The notes: generated by a model from the sequence alone, not told the origin. 64,000 bases of DNA from Streptomyces griseocarneus (GCF_014655595.1 NZ_BNBL01000005.1:248001-312000), one strand, 5' to 3'. Counted from the first letter of the stretch, positions 7,937-16,988 are shown. Program-made: numbers and translations.

Positions 7937-9778
7937 ATGTACGGCAAAGGGCCGTGTGAGGAACGTCCGCCGGGGACCGTCGGTTCGCGGGCGCTCGTGG
8001 GGTGGGGCGCCGTGGCGTTCGTCGCGGGGCTGGGCGGTTGCTGGGCGTACGCCCGGATCGGAGCGGAGCCGGTCGATCTGGTGCGGGACCTGTCGGTGGG
8101 GTGGGCCTTCGCCGCCTCGGGGCTGGTGGCGTGGGCGCGGCGTCCGGCCAACCGCACGGGACCGCTGCTGCTCGCCGAGGGGCTGGCGTGGTTCCTGGGC
8201 AACCTCCAGGGGCTGCCCGTGCCGCTGCTCTTCGCGATCAGCGCCTGGGGGGAAGCCCTCAACATGGCCGTCCTCGCCCATCTCCTGCTGGTGTTCCCGG
8301 ACGGACGCGCCAGCACCGCGCGCGAGCGGCGGGTGATCGCCGCCGGATACCTGTTGGTGGCCGTAGGCGGTCTGATCCGTGTGCTGCTGTACGACCCGAC
8401 GGCGGACAGCTCGACGAGCTACCTCTCCTGTCCCGAGTGCGGGCCGAACGCGTTCCTCGTCCTTCACGACACGGACCTCTTCGATGCCGTGGATCTGGTC
8501 TACCGGTGGGCCGGCGTGGTCCTCACGGTCCTGGTCGCCATGACGATGGTCCGACGGTGGCGTACGGCCAGTCGAGCCCGGCGCCGCGTCCTGCTGCCGT
8601 CCTGGGTGGCCGTCGGGCTGACCCTCACCTTTGTGGGGTGGGAGGTGCTGTACCTGCTGATGCCCGAGGCCCTGAGCTCGGCCGACGCCGTCCTGACCGT
8701 CCCGTCGGACATCAGCGAGGTGGCGGTGCCCGTCGTCTTTCTGGTGAGTCTGCTGAGGATGCGGCTTCGGCGGGCGTCCGTCGGCGACCTTCTCGTGACG
8801 GCCGGTCGCGCTCCCACGGCACGTGACCTCCAGGAGGTACTGCGTCAAACGCTCGGTGACTCGTCGCTGGTGCTGGGGCTGCGTACGGGCGACGGCGGCT
8901 ATGCCGACCCGGACGGCCGACCGCTGACGGCACCACCCGCTCGGGCGGGGAGCAGTGTGACGCACGTGGACACCGGGCAGGGCGCCGACGCCGTCCTGGA
9001 GCACGACAGCGCGCTCGGGGAGGACCCCGCCCTGCTGGCCGCGGCCGGTGCCGTCGTCAGGATGTGGTTACGCGACGCCCGGCTCCGCGCGCAGGCGGAC
9101 GAGCGGGCGGACAAGGCTCTGATGGTTCCCCGCCGTCTGCTCCAGGCCGCGTACGAAGAACGCCGACAGCTCGAGAGGGACCTGCACGACGGCGCGCAAA
9201 CGCGCTTGCTGTACACGCTCATGACGCTGCGGCGCCTCGGTCCCCGGCTGCCCAGCGGTGCCGATCCGGCACTGCGGCGTACCGTCGCCGAGGCCGAGGA
9301 AAGCCTGCGCCAGGCGCTGGAGGAGCTACGGGACCTCGCTCGCGGCATCCACCCCGCGGTCCTCGGCCAATCCGGGCTCGGGCCGGCCCTGACGGCACTG
9401 GCCGAGCAGTGCCCGGTGCCGGTCACGGTCGAGGCCGAGCCCGGTCGATACCAACCGCTCGTCGAGACCACCGCCTACTTCGTGGTGTGTGAAGCCATGG
9501 CGAACGCCGTCAAGCACGCCGCTGCCCGGTGCATCGAGGTGCGCTCGCGCCGCATCGGGACCCGGCTCGTCGTCGAGGTGGCGGACGACGGCGTCGGCGG
9601 TGTGGACGATCTGTCGTCGGCCACGTCGTCCTCCTCCTCGTCCTTCTCCTCCTCCTCGTCCTCCGGCTCCGGACTGCGCGGCCTCGCCGACAGGGTTTCC
9701 GCGGTGGGCGGCACGCTGGAGGTGGAAAGCCCGCGGGGAAAGGGCACCTGGATACGTGCGGAGCTGCCGTGCGAGTGA
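7937..9778 (+). CDS. NarL-type membrane sensor histidine kinase
   Basis: A 613-residue kinase. The first 270 residues hold about seven or eight membrane helices (for example ALVGWGAVAFVAGLGGCWAY). A poorly conserved GAF-like or linker part follows, then a HisKA_3 dimerisation domain with His417 in LERDLHDGAQ, and a HATPase domain with N-box CEAMANAVKH and DDGVGG. Just after DDGVGG the ATP-lid loop is expanded by a Ser-rich run (about residues 560-580, from TCC/TCG codons) before GSGLRGLADRV. It starts at ATG 7937 with AGGAGA eight bases upstream. A TTA codon at 9068-9070 (residue 378) makes translation likely to depend on the bldA tRNA. The last codons overlap the response regulator start. 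Confidence 0.9.
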   Translation: MYGKGPCEERPPGTVGSRALVGWGAVAFVAGLGGCWAYARIGAEPVDLVRDLSVGWAFAASGLVAWARRPANRTGPLLLAEGLAWFLGNLQGLPVPLLFAISAWGEALNMAVLAHLLLVFPDGRASTARERRVIAAGYLLVAVGGLIRVLLYDPTADSSTSYLSCPECGPNAFLVLHDTDLFDAVDLVYRWAGVVLTVLVAMTMVRRWRTASRARRRVLLPSWVAVGLTLTFVGWEVLYLLMPEALSSADAVLTVPSDISEVAVPVVFLVSLLRMRLRRASVGDLLVTAGRAPTARDLQEVLRQTLGDSSLVLGLRTGDGGYADPDGRPLTAPPARAGSSVTHVDTGQGADAVLEHDSALGEDPALLAAAGAVVRMWLRDARLRAQADERADKALMVPRRLLQAAYEERRQLERDLHDGAQTRLLYTLMTLRRLGPRLPSGADPALRRTVAEAEESLRQALEELRDLARGIHPAVLGQSGLGPALTALAEQCPVPVTVEAEPGRYQPLVETTAYFVVCEAMANAVKHAAARCIEVRSRRIGTRLVVEVADDGVGGVDDLSSATSSSSSSFSSSSSSGSGLRGLADRVSAVGGTLEVESPRGKGTWIRAELPCE

Positions 9779-10416
9779 TCGTGGCGGAGGACTCGGCGCT
9801 CCTGCGTCAGGGGCTGGTCCGTCTCCTCGAGGACTGCGGGGTCGACGTGGTCGGGGAGAGCGGCGAGGCGGACGACGCGCTGCTCGCCCTGGTCGAGGCG
9901 GAACGGCCGGACGCGGTGCTGCTCGACATCCGCATGCCGCCGACGCATACCGACGAAGGCGTTCGCGCCGCCGAGGCGATCTTGGCCTGCTGTCCGGGCA
10001 CAGGCGTGCTGCTGCTGTCCCAGTACGTCGAGACGAGCGCAGCCGTCCAGGTGCTCGCACGCAGTCCACGCGGTTTCGGATACCTCCTCAAGGACCGGGT
10101 CGCCGACGCAGACGAGCTGTTCGACGCCTTGAGGAGGGTCGTCGCCGGGGAGTCGGCCGTCGACCCGGATATCGTCACCCGGCTGCTGCGGCGCCGACGC
10201 GTCGACAGCGCCCTGGACGGACTGACCTCACGCGAACACCAGGTGCTGGCCCTGATGGCGGAAGGGCGGTCGAACGAGGCGATCAGCCGGCGCCTGCAGG
10301 TCAGCGCCAAAACGCTGGAGACGCACATCCGGAGCGTGTTCGCGAAGCTGGGGCTGGAGCCCGACCTCGCCGCGAACCGTCGTGTCCTCGCCGTGCTGAC
10401 CTACCTCCGCGCGTGA
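9769..10416 (+). CDS. NarL/LuxR-family response regulator
   Basis: A 215-residue two-domain regulator. The receiver domain (residues 1-120) has the acidic pair at EDS and the phosphoacceptor Asp53 in LLDIRMPP. The C-terminal LuxR helix-turn-helix (LTSREHQVLALMAEG, then VSAKTLETHIRSVFAKLGL) binds DNA. The start is GTG 9769, which overlaps the kinase stop codon by 10 bases and so implies translational coupling and a one-to-one pair with that kinase. It should be the partner phosphorylated by His417. Target genes are not evident. A G+C-rich inverted repeat follows the stop at about 10418-10438. Confidence 0.92.
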   Translation: MRVIVAEDSALLRQGLVRLLEDCGVDVVGESGEADDALLALVEAERPDAVLLDIRMPPTHTDEGVRAAEAILACCPGTGVLLLSQYVETSAAVQVLARSPRGFGYLLKDRVADADELFDALRRVVAGESAVDPDIVTRLLRRRRVDSALDGLTSREHQVLALMAEGRSNEAISRRLQVSAKTLETHIRSVFAKLGLEPDLAANRRVLAVLTYLRA

Positions 10417-10446
10417 CGCCCGGGCCGCGGGCCGGGGCAGGTCGTG

Positions 10447-10794
10447 CTACACACAGGAGTGGTCGAGCAGCCCGGCCCAGGTGCCGGGGCCGACCATGCC
10501 GTCGACCTGCTTGCCCCGGAAGCCGCAGGCCCGTTGGAAGGTCTTCACCGACCGGGTCGTGCCGCTGCCGAACACGCCGTCAGTAGCGGTCGGGATCCCG
10601 CTGCTCGTGAGTTTCTGCTGCAGGAACGTCACGCATGTTCCGCGGTCGCCCTGCGAGAGGAACGGCCGGGTCGTCGCGCACCGGTGAGCGGTCGCCGCTC
10701 CGCCCGGGAGCGCCGACGCCTCCGCTGTCACGGAAGCGCAGGTCAGGACGGTGACGCCGATCAGCGCGGCGAAGAGGACACGAGGCGCTTTCAC
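10447..10794 (-). CDS. Exported peptidoglycan-binding domain protein
   Basis: A 115-residue exported protein. A signal peptide occupies residues 1-28 (VKAPRVLFAALIGVTVLTCA, cut near AEA-SA). The mature part is a single PG_binding_1 domain: FLSQGDRGTCVTFLQQKL, DGVFGSGTTRSVKTFQ, and VDGMVGPGTWAGLL. Four cysteines could form two disulfides, usual for secreted streptomycete versions. GTG 10794 is chosen because GAAGGAG lies nine bases upstream. It is the last of three small exported proteins on the same strand. Confidence 0.85.
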   Translation of the reverse strand: MKAPRVLFAALIGVTVLTCASVTAEASALPGGAATAHRCATTRPFLSQGDRGTCVTFLQQKLTSSGIPTATDGVFGSGTTRSVKTFQRACGFRGKQVDGMVGPGTWAGLLDHSCV

Positions 10795-10914
10795 GATGGT
10801 GCTCCTTCGGTGAGGTCGGGATGAACCGCGCGGCACCCCAGGGGGTGCCGCGCGGTGGCCTTGCGCATGATCGTCCGTACGGGCTCCGGCACCCGGACAG
10901 GCCGGGCAGGAGCG

Positions 10915-11322
10915 TCAGCAGTGGGCGAGGCCCTTCGGCGGGTCCTTCGGGGTGTTGACGTTGCCGCCCCAGATCCACACGCCGTCCAGGTAGCGCTTCA
11001 TGGGCTTGCCCATCCAGACGCTGCCCTCGTACCAGACATTGGTGCGCTGGCCGCCGGAGCTGACGGTCTGTCCGCGGCTCCAGCAGTCGATGTCGATGTA
11101 GGCGCCCTGCCCGGCCGTGCCGTAGACGCGGCTCTTGAGAGTCTTGCCCCCGCGGATGTTGCTGTGCAGGTCCACGCTGTACCTGTCTTCCACCTTCACG
11201 CCGGCGGACGAGGCGGGCGAGGCGGGTGTGGCCTCAGCGGCACTGGCAGCGGTGCCCGCCATGAGGGTGGCGGTGGCGGCCACGCAGGCCAGCACGGCCT
11301 TGTTGCGAAGACGAATCGGCAC
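10915..11322 (-). CDS. Exported SH3-like protein
   Basis: A 135-residue exported protein with a signal peptide at residues 1-30 (LRNKAVLACVAATATLMAG, cleavage near ASA-AEA). The mature region, YGTAGQGAYIDIDCWSRGQ followed by NVWYEGSVWMG, resembles bacterial SH3-like domains of streptomycete exported proteins, which often sit in the envelope. GTG 11322 is preceded by GGGAGGAC at good spacing. It lies 120 bases upstream of the peptidoglycan-binding gene. The exact role is unknown. Confidence 0.7.
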   Translation of the reverse strand: MPIRLRNKAVLACVAATATLMAGTAASAAEATPASPASSAGVKVEDRYSVDLHSNIRGGKTLKSRVYGTAGQGAYIDIDCWSRGQTVSSGGQRTNVWYEGSVWMGKPMKRYLDGVWIWGGNVNTPKDPPKGLAHC

Positions 11323-11400
11323 GATGTCCTCCCTGGAGACGGTGCTGCTGTTCTTGCGGCTCCTGCTGTTCCTGGTTGTCGCAGCGGCTGTGTCCACGCT

Positions 11401-12069
11401 TCACGAGATGTAGAGCTTGGCAGGCTTGGGGTAGGTGTCCCGGTAGCCCCGGAGCTCGCGGATGTCGGACGGCTTGAGCTTGATGCAGCCGTTGGACTTG
11501 TAGTCACGGTCGCCGTCCCAGCGGTACGGGCTGTCGCCGCCGTTCGCGGGACCCTGAGTGCCGTTGGGCCGCATCTCGCTGTGGATGAAGAGTTCCGTGC
11601 GCTTCTTGCCGGTGTGGCACTTGTGGTCGCTCAGAAGCCAGGAGATGCCGTTCACTCCACGCGAGCCGCCGTTGTGGTTGTTGTAGAAGGTCTTGATGTC
11701 GTAGGTGCCGTCGGGCAGCCAGCCCTTGTTGGTGGCGCACGTGTCCTTGCTGCCGTTGCCCGACCCGGCGCGCCAGCTGTCGACGGTGTAGGTGCGTTGG
11801 CGGTCCGCGTCGATCCGCTGCACGAAGACCAGGCTCAGACGGGAATTCGACGGGTCCCGAGGGTTCTTCTTGAACGACAGGTACGTGTAGCTCCTGGCGG
11901 CGGACGACGAGGCGTCGTCGGAGGAAGCGTTCGTCGCGGCGCCGGTGTTCACGTTCGCGGCGGGGGCCGTGGGGGCTTCGGCAGCCACGGCGTTCAGGGC
12001 CGGTCCCGGCAGTATCAGGGCCGCCGTCGCCATGGTGACGGCGTACGTGAAGCGCTTGACGTGATTCAT
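11401..12069 (-). CDS. Exported L,D-transpeptidase-like (YkuD-related) protein
   Basis: A 222-residue exported protein. A signal peptide occupies residues 1-30 (ending AVAA-EAP), followed by an Ala/Ser-rich linker to about residue 60. The rest resembles YkuD: FIHSEMRPNG supplies His163, and YKSNGCIKLKPSDI supplies the catalytic Cys195 with the SxGCI pattern. The usual HG before Cys is NG, so the motif is a divergent form. Such enzymes crosslink peptidoglycan stem peptides or attach proteins to them. A second Cys pair (111, 151) may be a disulfide. It starts at ATG 12069 with GGAGAC ten bases upstream. With the two neighbours it forms a cell-wall-directed exported group. Confidence 0.7.
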   Translation of the reverse strand: MNHVKRFTYAVTMATAALILPGPALNAVAAEAPTAPAANVNTGAATNASSDDASSSAARSYTYLSFKKNPRDPSNSRLSLVFVQRIDADRQRTYTVDSWRAGSGNGSKDTCATNKGWLPDGTYDIKTFYNNHNGGSRGVNGISWLLSDHKCHTGKKRTELFIHSEMRPNGTQGPANGGDSPYRWDGDRDYKSNGCIKLKPSDIRELRGYRDTYPKPAKLYIS

Positions 12070-12089
12070 GCGGTGTCTCCTTGTGCGGC

Positions 12090-12140
12090 GAGTCCGAGGC
12101 CGAGCCCGAGACGGCCGAGTCCGAGTCCGAGCCCGAGGCG
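12090..12140. repeat. GAGTCC/GAGCCC hexamer repeat upstream of the transpeptidase-like gene
   Basis: About eight imperfect copies of GAGTCC or GAGCCC-type hexamers in a row, in the untranslated region 20-70 bases in front of the gene at 12069. It is a simple-sequence tract, probably arising by slippage. Confidence 0.6.
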
Positions 12141-12387
12141 ATTCGCGAATGGACCGTCGGGGGGACGCCGTGGCCACGCCACTCACACGTGGAGCCCGCC
12201 GTCTCCTGCCGTCGGCTGGAGACGGTCGGCGTACGCTGTGCCCGGCAGCCGCCCCCGTGTCCGGCTGCCGGTGTTGCCAAAACTAGAAGCCCAGGCCACC
12301 GCGCACATCGGGGCTAACCCTGAGGCGGCACTCCGGCATCAGGACCCGGCGAAGAACTTCACCAGCAGAGCGACACCGTCCTCCAGC

Positions 12388-13890
12388 TCACGGAAGCAGC
12401 ACCGGAAAGTCCGCCTCGGCCCAAAGTGCGCGAAGGGCAGCGGGCTTGTCGTCGTTGGCGTCACCGTCGGTATTCCAGATTTTGGCCTGGGTGGAGGAGC
12501 CGTTGACCGATGGCCAGCCCGGGTTTCCGGTGGCAGCGAAATCGGCCCAGGCACGCACCATGCGGCGTGCCAGTTCACGATCCGCAGACGTGGGTGCGCC
12601 GCCGATGAGGAACGCCAGGCAGTCGCTGTCCAGATTGCCGAAGGCGAAAGGAATGTCCGCACAGTGCCAGGCCCGCACGACCCCCTGCGGACCGCTGCGC
12701 CGCCGGTCGAAACGCGACAGGAACGCCCGGCCGCCGGCCTGGGCGTGAGACTCGGCGAGTCGGTTGCTGAACTCGCCGAACAGCAGATCACCGAAGACGG
12801 CGAGATAGACGTCGAGCACCGGGGCATGGGGCATCGCAGCGCGATAGCCGGCCACCAGGCCGTCGGGGAGGCCGAAGTCTTCGGCGAAGGGAGCGAGCTG
12901 TTCATCGGTGATGATCTTCGCGCTGCTGCCGACGGCGTCGAGCAGCCAGTACTCCTCCGTGGTGTGGCAGACCAGCAGGTCCACTTCCCGGGTCGCACCG
13001 GCGGCCATCCCCGTGAGGGGATCGGTGGGCAGGACATCGCCGTCAAGGACCGGGGCGTAGAGCGAGGGGTCGTAGTGGCGGGACCCGGAGGCGGGGTCAC
13101 GCCGGTAGTCGTCGACCACCTGGTCGGAGGCGATGACCAGGACCTCCGGAGTCGCCGAGGTGAGGCCCTCGGGAGTGGCGGGGCAGCCCGCCGCCGCAGC
13201 GACCTCGCGGGTGGTCGCCGCAGCGATGTCGAGCGTGTAGCAAGGGCTGGCGACGCTGTGGGCGATGGCACGCCGGAACAGACCGCGGGCGCGGTCCATC
13301 ACCATCAGGCAGGCGACGGATGCGGCTCCGGAGGAATGGCCGGCGACCGTGACGTTGGCGGGATCGCCACCGAAGGCGGCGATGTTCTCACGCACCCAGC
13401 GCAGAGCCGCGACCTGGTCGAGCAGGCCCCGGTTGTCCGGGTGGGCGAGGCCTTCACCGGCCGGGACGTGGCCGAAACCCTCGAAGCCGATCCGGTAGTT
13501 GAGCGTGACCACGACCAGACCGGCGCGTGCCAGCACGGTGCCGTCGAAGTCGGGCTGAGCGGAGGACCCGAAGGTGTAGGCACCGCCGTGGATCCAGACC
13601 AGGACGGGCAGGCGGCCGCCATCGGGAGCCGGAGTCCAGACGTTGACGGTGAGGATGTCCTCGTCGCCAGGAGACCACGCAGGTGCGCCGGGCAGCTGCG
13701 CCGACTGCGGGGCGATCGGGCCGAAGGCCGTACAGTCTCGTATTCCGGTCCATGCCTGAGCCGGGAGAGGCTCCCGGAAGCGGTTGACGCCGAACGGCGG
13801 GGCGGCGTACGGGATGCCGAGGACGGCGACGACGTCGTCAGACGCCCGAAAGCCTTGGACCACACCGTTCTTCGTCGTGAAGATTTCCAT
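12388..13890 (-). CDS. Type-B carboxylesterase
   Basis: A 500-residue serine esterase of the carboxylesterase/cholinesterase family, full length. The N-terminus reads GIPYAAPPFGVNRFR, which is typical. The oxyanion loop is HGGAYTFGS (residues 101-109) and the nucleophile elbow GHSSG has Ser186. A TTEEYWL segment likely holds the acid, and WHCADIPFAFGNL the catalytic His. No signal peptide is seen, so it is cytoplasmic. ATG 13890 follows GAGAGG. In streptomycetes these hydrolyse a broad range of esters or amides. It is divergent from the MFS gene across a 509-base gap. Confidence 0.9.
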   Translation of the reverse strand: MEIFTTKNGVVQGFRASDDVVAVLGIPYAAPPFGVNRFREPLPAQAWTGIRDCTAFGPIAPQSAQLPGAPAWSPGDEDILTVNVWTPAPDGGRLPVLVWIHGGAYTFGSSAQPDFDGTVLARAGLVVVTLNYRIGFEGFGHVPAGEGLAHPDNRGLLDQVAALRWVRENIAAFGGDPANVTVAGHSSGAASVACLMVMDRARGLFRRAIAHSVASPCYTLDIAAATTREVAAAAGCPATPEGLTSATPEVLVIASDQVVDDYRRDPASGSRHYDPSLYAPVLDGDVLPTDPLTGMAAGATREVDLLVCHTTEEYWLLDAVGSSAKIITDEQLAPFAEDFGLPDGLVAGYRAAMPHAPVLDVYLAVFGDLLFGEFSNRLAESHAQAGGRAFLSRFDRRRSGPQGVVRAWHCADIPFAFGNLDSDCLAFLIGGAPTSADRELARRMVRAWADFAATGNPGWPSVNGSSTQAKIWNTDGDANDDKPAALRALWAEADFPVLLP

Positions 13891-14399
13891 GGGGACTGCC
13901 TCTCGTGACACGGCACGGCACGACACGGCACGACACGCCGGATCGCCGGGGGAGGGGCGGCGCTTCGGCTTTGCGTCGCTCAGCGCGCCAGGACCAACAC
14001 CAAGATCATGACGATTGGCGCCGTGGTGATGTCAATCCCTCACTGCCAACAGTCGTCGCCGTACGACGCCGTACGTCGCCATATGACGCCGTACGACCGG
14101 GGGCCGGCACGATTCGCGGTTGCACTGTTCCCGGATCGTCGGCTAGCGTGCCGGGCATCCGTAATCGACGCAGAGGAGCGGCGAGAGACAGACGAACAAT
14201 GAAGGACCGTGATCAGCAAGTCTGCTGACTGGCGATCACTGGTTGAGAGGGCCGAGGAAGGCCGGAGTCGGACGAGATCCGACCACCCCATCTCCGCTGC
14301 CGATGACAGGCGGCGTTCTTCGACGAGTTCGTTCTGCGTACTCCCACTCCGGGCGATGCCGTGTTCCACCGCGTCGCTCGTCGATTACAAGGACCTTTC
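13891..14399. other. 509-base intergenic region with short repeats, no supported gene
   Basis: Two repeats stand out. CACGG/CACGA units recur at about 13907-13936, next to the esterase start. CGCCGTACG-like units recur four times at about 14049-14095, one of them CGCCATATG. The latter could be operators for the efflux gene. No frame here has a plausible start and family match. Confidence 0.4.
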
Positions 14400-16040
14400 A
14401 TGGCTTCCCGTTCATCCGAACCTGCCATCGACACCGTCGGCGCACCGGCCTCGCCGACTCCGTCGACCACGACCAACACGGTCGTACTCACCCTCATGGC
14501 AGCAGTATTCCTGTCGCTGCTCGACTCCCAGATCGTCGCCACGGCGCTGCCCCGCATGGTCGGCGACCTCGGCGGAATCGACCAGTTCGCCTGGGTCACC
14601 ACCGGTTACCTCATCGGCGGCAGCGCCACCGTCCCCGTATTCGGAAAGCTCGGCGACCTGTTCGGACGCAAGCGCGTCTTCATGGCCTCCCTCGTCGTCT
14701 TCCTGGCCGGATCGGCCCTCTGCGGTCTCGCCCAGACAATGGCTTGGCTCATCACCTTCCGCATCGTTCAGGGAATCGGCAGCGGCGGCCTGTTCATCTG
14801 CGTCCTCGCCCTCCTCGGCGAGATGTTCTCCCCACGCGAAGGCGCGCGCTACTACGGCTGGTTCTCCCTCACCTTCGGCGCCGCCTCGCTCGCCGGACCC
14901 GCCCTCGGCGGAGTCCTCACCGAACTCGTCGGCTGGCGCTGGGTGTTCTTCGTCAACCTGCCCATCGGCGTCGCGGTCCTCGCCGTCGTCTCCTCAACGC
15001 TGCACCTGCCCGCCCAGCGCAGGAAGGTCCACATCGACTACGCCGGCATCGTCCTGCTCGTCGCCGCGATCGTCGCCCTGAACCTGCTCACCGGCTGGGC
15101 CGGCGCCACCTACGCCTGGGACTCGCCGGTCACCCTCGGCCTCGCCGCCGGCTCCGTCCTCGCCGTGGCGCTGTTCGTCCTGTCGCAGCGCCGCGCGGCC
15201 GACCCCGTCGTACCGCTCCGGCTCTTCGCGAACCGCAACTTCACCATCGTGGTCGCCCTCGGCTTCATCGCCGGTTTCGTCGGCCTCGGCCTGGTCAACT
15301 ACCTGGTCCTGTGGCTCCAGACCGTCCTCGGCCTCGACGCCCAGCAGTCCGGCTACGTCCTCACCGCGATGATGCTCGGTGTCGTGCTGTCGTCCTGGCT
15401 CACCACCAAGATCATCGGCCGCACCGGTTCCTACCGCTGGTTCCCGGTCCTCAGCATGGCCGCCTTCGCCGTCGCCGCCGCTCTGTTCACCACCGCCGGC
15501 CCGCGAACGGGCATCGCCCTCACGGTCGGGTACGTCCTGCTCTTCGGGGTCGCCGCCGGCCTCAACTCCCAGTCCCTGAGCCTCGCCGCCCGCTCCATCG
15601 CGAGCAGGCAGGACATCGGGGCCGTCCAGGGCACCGCCACCCTCATGCGGCAACTGGGCACCGGGCTCGGCGTCTCCTCGTTCGCCGCCCTGATGACCGC
15701 TCGCCTCGGCGCCGGACTCCAGCAGCGATTCGGCGGTCAGTCCGATGCCGGCCTCGATCGGAACGGCTCGCTCTCGCCCGAGACGCTGGGCCGCCTCTCC
15801 GACTCCCTTCGCTCCGAACTCGCCGCTGCTTACGCGGATTCGCTTCACGCCGTCTTCTATGCGGTGATCCCGATCGTTCTGATCGGGCTGGTGACGGCGC
15901 TGTTCCTCCAGGACGCCCCGCTCTCCGACGGCCAGAGTCAGAGCCGGGGCCAGAGCCGGAGCCAGAGCCCGAGCCGCGGCAGCGCCGAGCCCGATCAGCC
16001 CACCGCGCCTGCGGCCGCCGCCGACCGCGGCGAGTCCTGA
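14400..16040 (+). CDS. MFS drug-efflux transporter, EmrB/QacA (DHA2) type
   Basis: A 546-residue transporter with about 14 membrane helices, the DHA2 layout. Motifs include LDSQIVATALPRMVGDLGG at helix 1 and GKLGDLFGRKRVF in the 2-3 loop (motif A). The C-terminal tail is a disordered Gln/Ser/Arg repeat (QSQSRGQSRSQS). ATG 14400 follows AAGGA at six bases. It should expel hydrophobic drugs by proton antiport. The next gene, an NmrA-type oxidoreductase, starts 93 bases downstream on the same strand, so the two are probably co-transcribed. No TetR or MarR repressor is adjacent, which is unusual for this type. Confidence 0.9.
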   Translation: MASRSSEPAIDTVGAPASPTPSTTTNTVVLTLMAAVFLSLLDSQIVATALPRMVGDLGGIDQFAWVTTGYLIGGSATVPVFGKLGDLFGRKRVFMASLVVFLAGSALCGLAQTMAWLITFRIVQGIGSGGLFICVLALLGEMFSPREGARYYGWFSLTFGAASLAGPALGGVLTELVGWRWVFFVNLPIGVAVLAVVSSTLHLPAQRRKVHIDYAGIVLLVAAIVALNLLTGWAGATYAWDSPVTLGLAAGSVLAVALFVLSQRRAADPVVPLRLFANRNFTIVVALGFIAGFVGLGLVNYLVLWLQTVLGLDAQQSGYVLTAMMLGVVLSSWLTTKIIGRTGSYRWFPVLSMAAFAVAAALFTTAGPRTGIALTVGYVLLFGVAAGLNSQSLSLAARSIASRQDIGAVQGTATLMRQLGTGLGVSSFAALMTARLGAGLQQRFGGQSDAGLDRNGSLSPETLGRLSDSLRSELAAAYADSLHAVFYAVIPIVLIGLVTALFLQDAPLSDGQSQSRGQSRSQSPSRGSAEPDQPTAPAAAADRGES

Positions 16041-16133
16041 CCTTCTCTTCCGCTCCACGGCCTTCCCACCCCCTCCACGACCGACCCGCCGCACGGCGCG
16101 TTCCGCCGTGCCCCTTTCCAAGGAGACCCACGC

Positions 16134-16982
16134 ATGATTCTGATCACCGGTGCCACCGGCAACGTCGGCAGCGAACTCGTCGCCCGGCTCGCCACCGATG
16201 GCGTACCCGTACGGGCCATGACCCGTACGCCCGAGAAGACCGACTTCCCGTCCGGTGTCGACGTCGTCGCCGGCGACTTCGACAAGCCCGAGACGCTCCC
16301 CGCCGCGCTCGACGGCATCGACCGCGTCTTCGTCGTCCCGCCGGGCTACGGCCCCGAGGGCCCGGTCCAGGAGCGCACCCTCGTCGCCGCCGCCCGCGCA
16401 GCCGGCGTCCAGCACCTCGTCAAGCTCTCCACCAGCGGCGTCACCCACGACGCCACCGACCCGCTGAGCTCCGGCCACCGCCACGGCGAGCAGGTCGTCC
16501 AGGAATCCGGCCTGGCGTGGACGATCCTGCGCCCCGGCACCTTCATGGTCTACCTCTACAGCTACGCCCACACCATCCGCACCGAGCGGACCATGTACGT
16601 CACGGAGGGCGACCCGGTCTCCGCCATGATCCACCCCCGGGACATCGCCTCCGTGGCCGCCACGGTCCTCACCACCCCCGGTCACGAAGGCCGTACCTAC
16701 ACCCTCACCGGCGGCGAAGCGCTCAGCCCGCGGCGCCAGGGCGAGATCGTCGGCGCGGCCCTCGGCGAGGAGGTGCAGGTCATCGAGCGTACTCAGGCCG
16801 AGACGCAGGCGGAGTTCGACCGCCTGGGCTGGGGCGGTCCCCGCCTCGAAGCCCTGCTGGAACTCAAGCGCCAGTCGGCCGCCTGGGACTGGAAGCTCTC
16901 CGACTCCGTCGAGGAACTCACCGGAAGCGCCCCGCTGACCCTGCGCGACTGGGTCGACGAGAACATCCACCTCTTCGGCTGA
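16134..16982 (+). CDS. NmrA-family NAD(P)-binding oxidoreductase
   Basis: A 282-residue atypical short-chain dehydrogenase. GATGNVG at residues 6-12 binds the dinucleotide, and MTRTPEK follows the second strand, which suggests NADPH preference. VFVVPPGYGPEGPVQE and VKLSTSGVTHDATDP fit the quinone-oxidoreductase or NmrA group. ATG 16134 follows AAGGAGA. Located after the efflux gene, it could reduce quinone-like or other toxic substrates. Function not proven. Confidence 0.85.
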   Translation: MILITGATGNVGSELVARLATDGVPVRAMTRTPEKTDFPSGVDVVAGDFDKPETLPAALDGIDRVFVVPPGYGPEGPVQERTLVAAARAAGVQHLVKLSTSGVTHDATDPLSSGHRHGEQVVQESGLAWTILRPGTFMVYLYSYAHTIRTERTMYVTEGDPVSAMIHPRDIASVAATVLTTPGHEGRTYTLTGGEALSPRRQGEIVGAALGEEVQVIERTQAETQAEFDRLGWGGPRLEALLELKRQSAAWDWKLSDSVEELTGSAPLTLRDWVDENIHLFG

Positions 16983-16988
16983 GCCGAC

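Noticed and set aside
10855..13908. A plus-strand open frame of about 1000 codons running antisense to the exported proteins and the esterase
   Set aside because: It is a by-product of high third-position G+C. The minus-strand genes have signal peptides, catalytic motifs and ribosome-binding sites; this frame has none.
14400..16982. MFS efflux plus NmrA genes considered as part of a biosynthetic cluster
   Set aside because: No synthase, synthetase or tailoring genes lie on either side.
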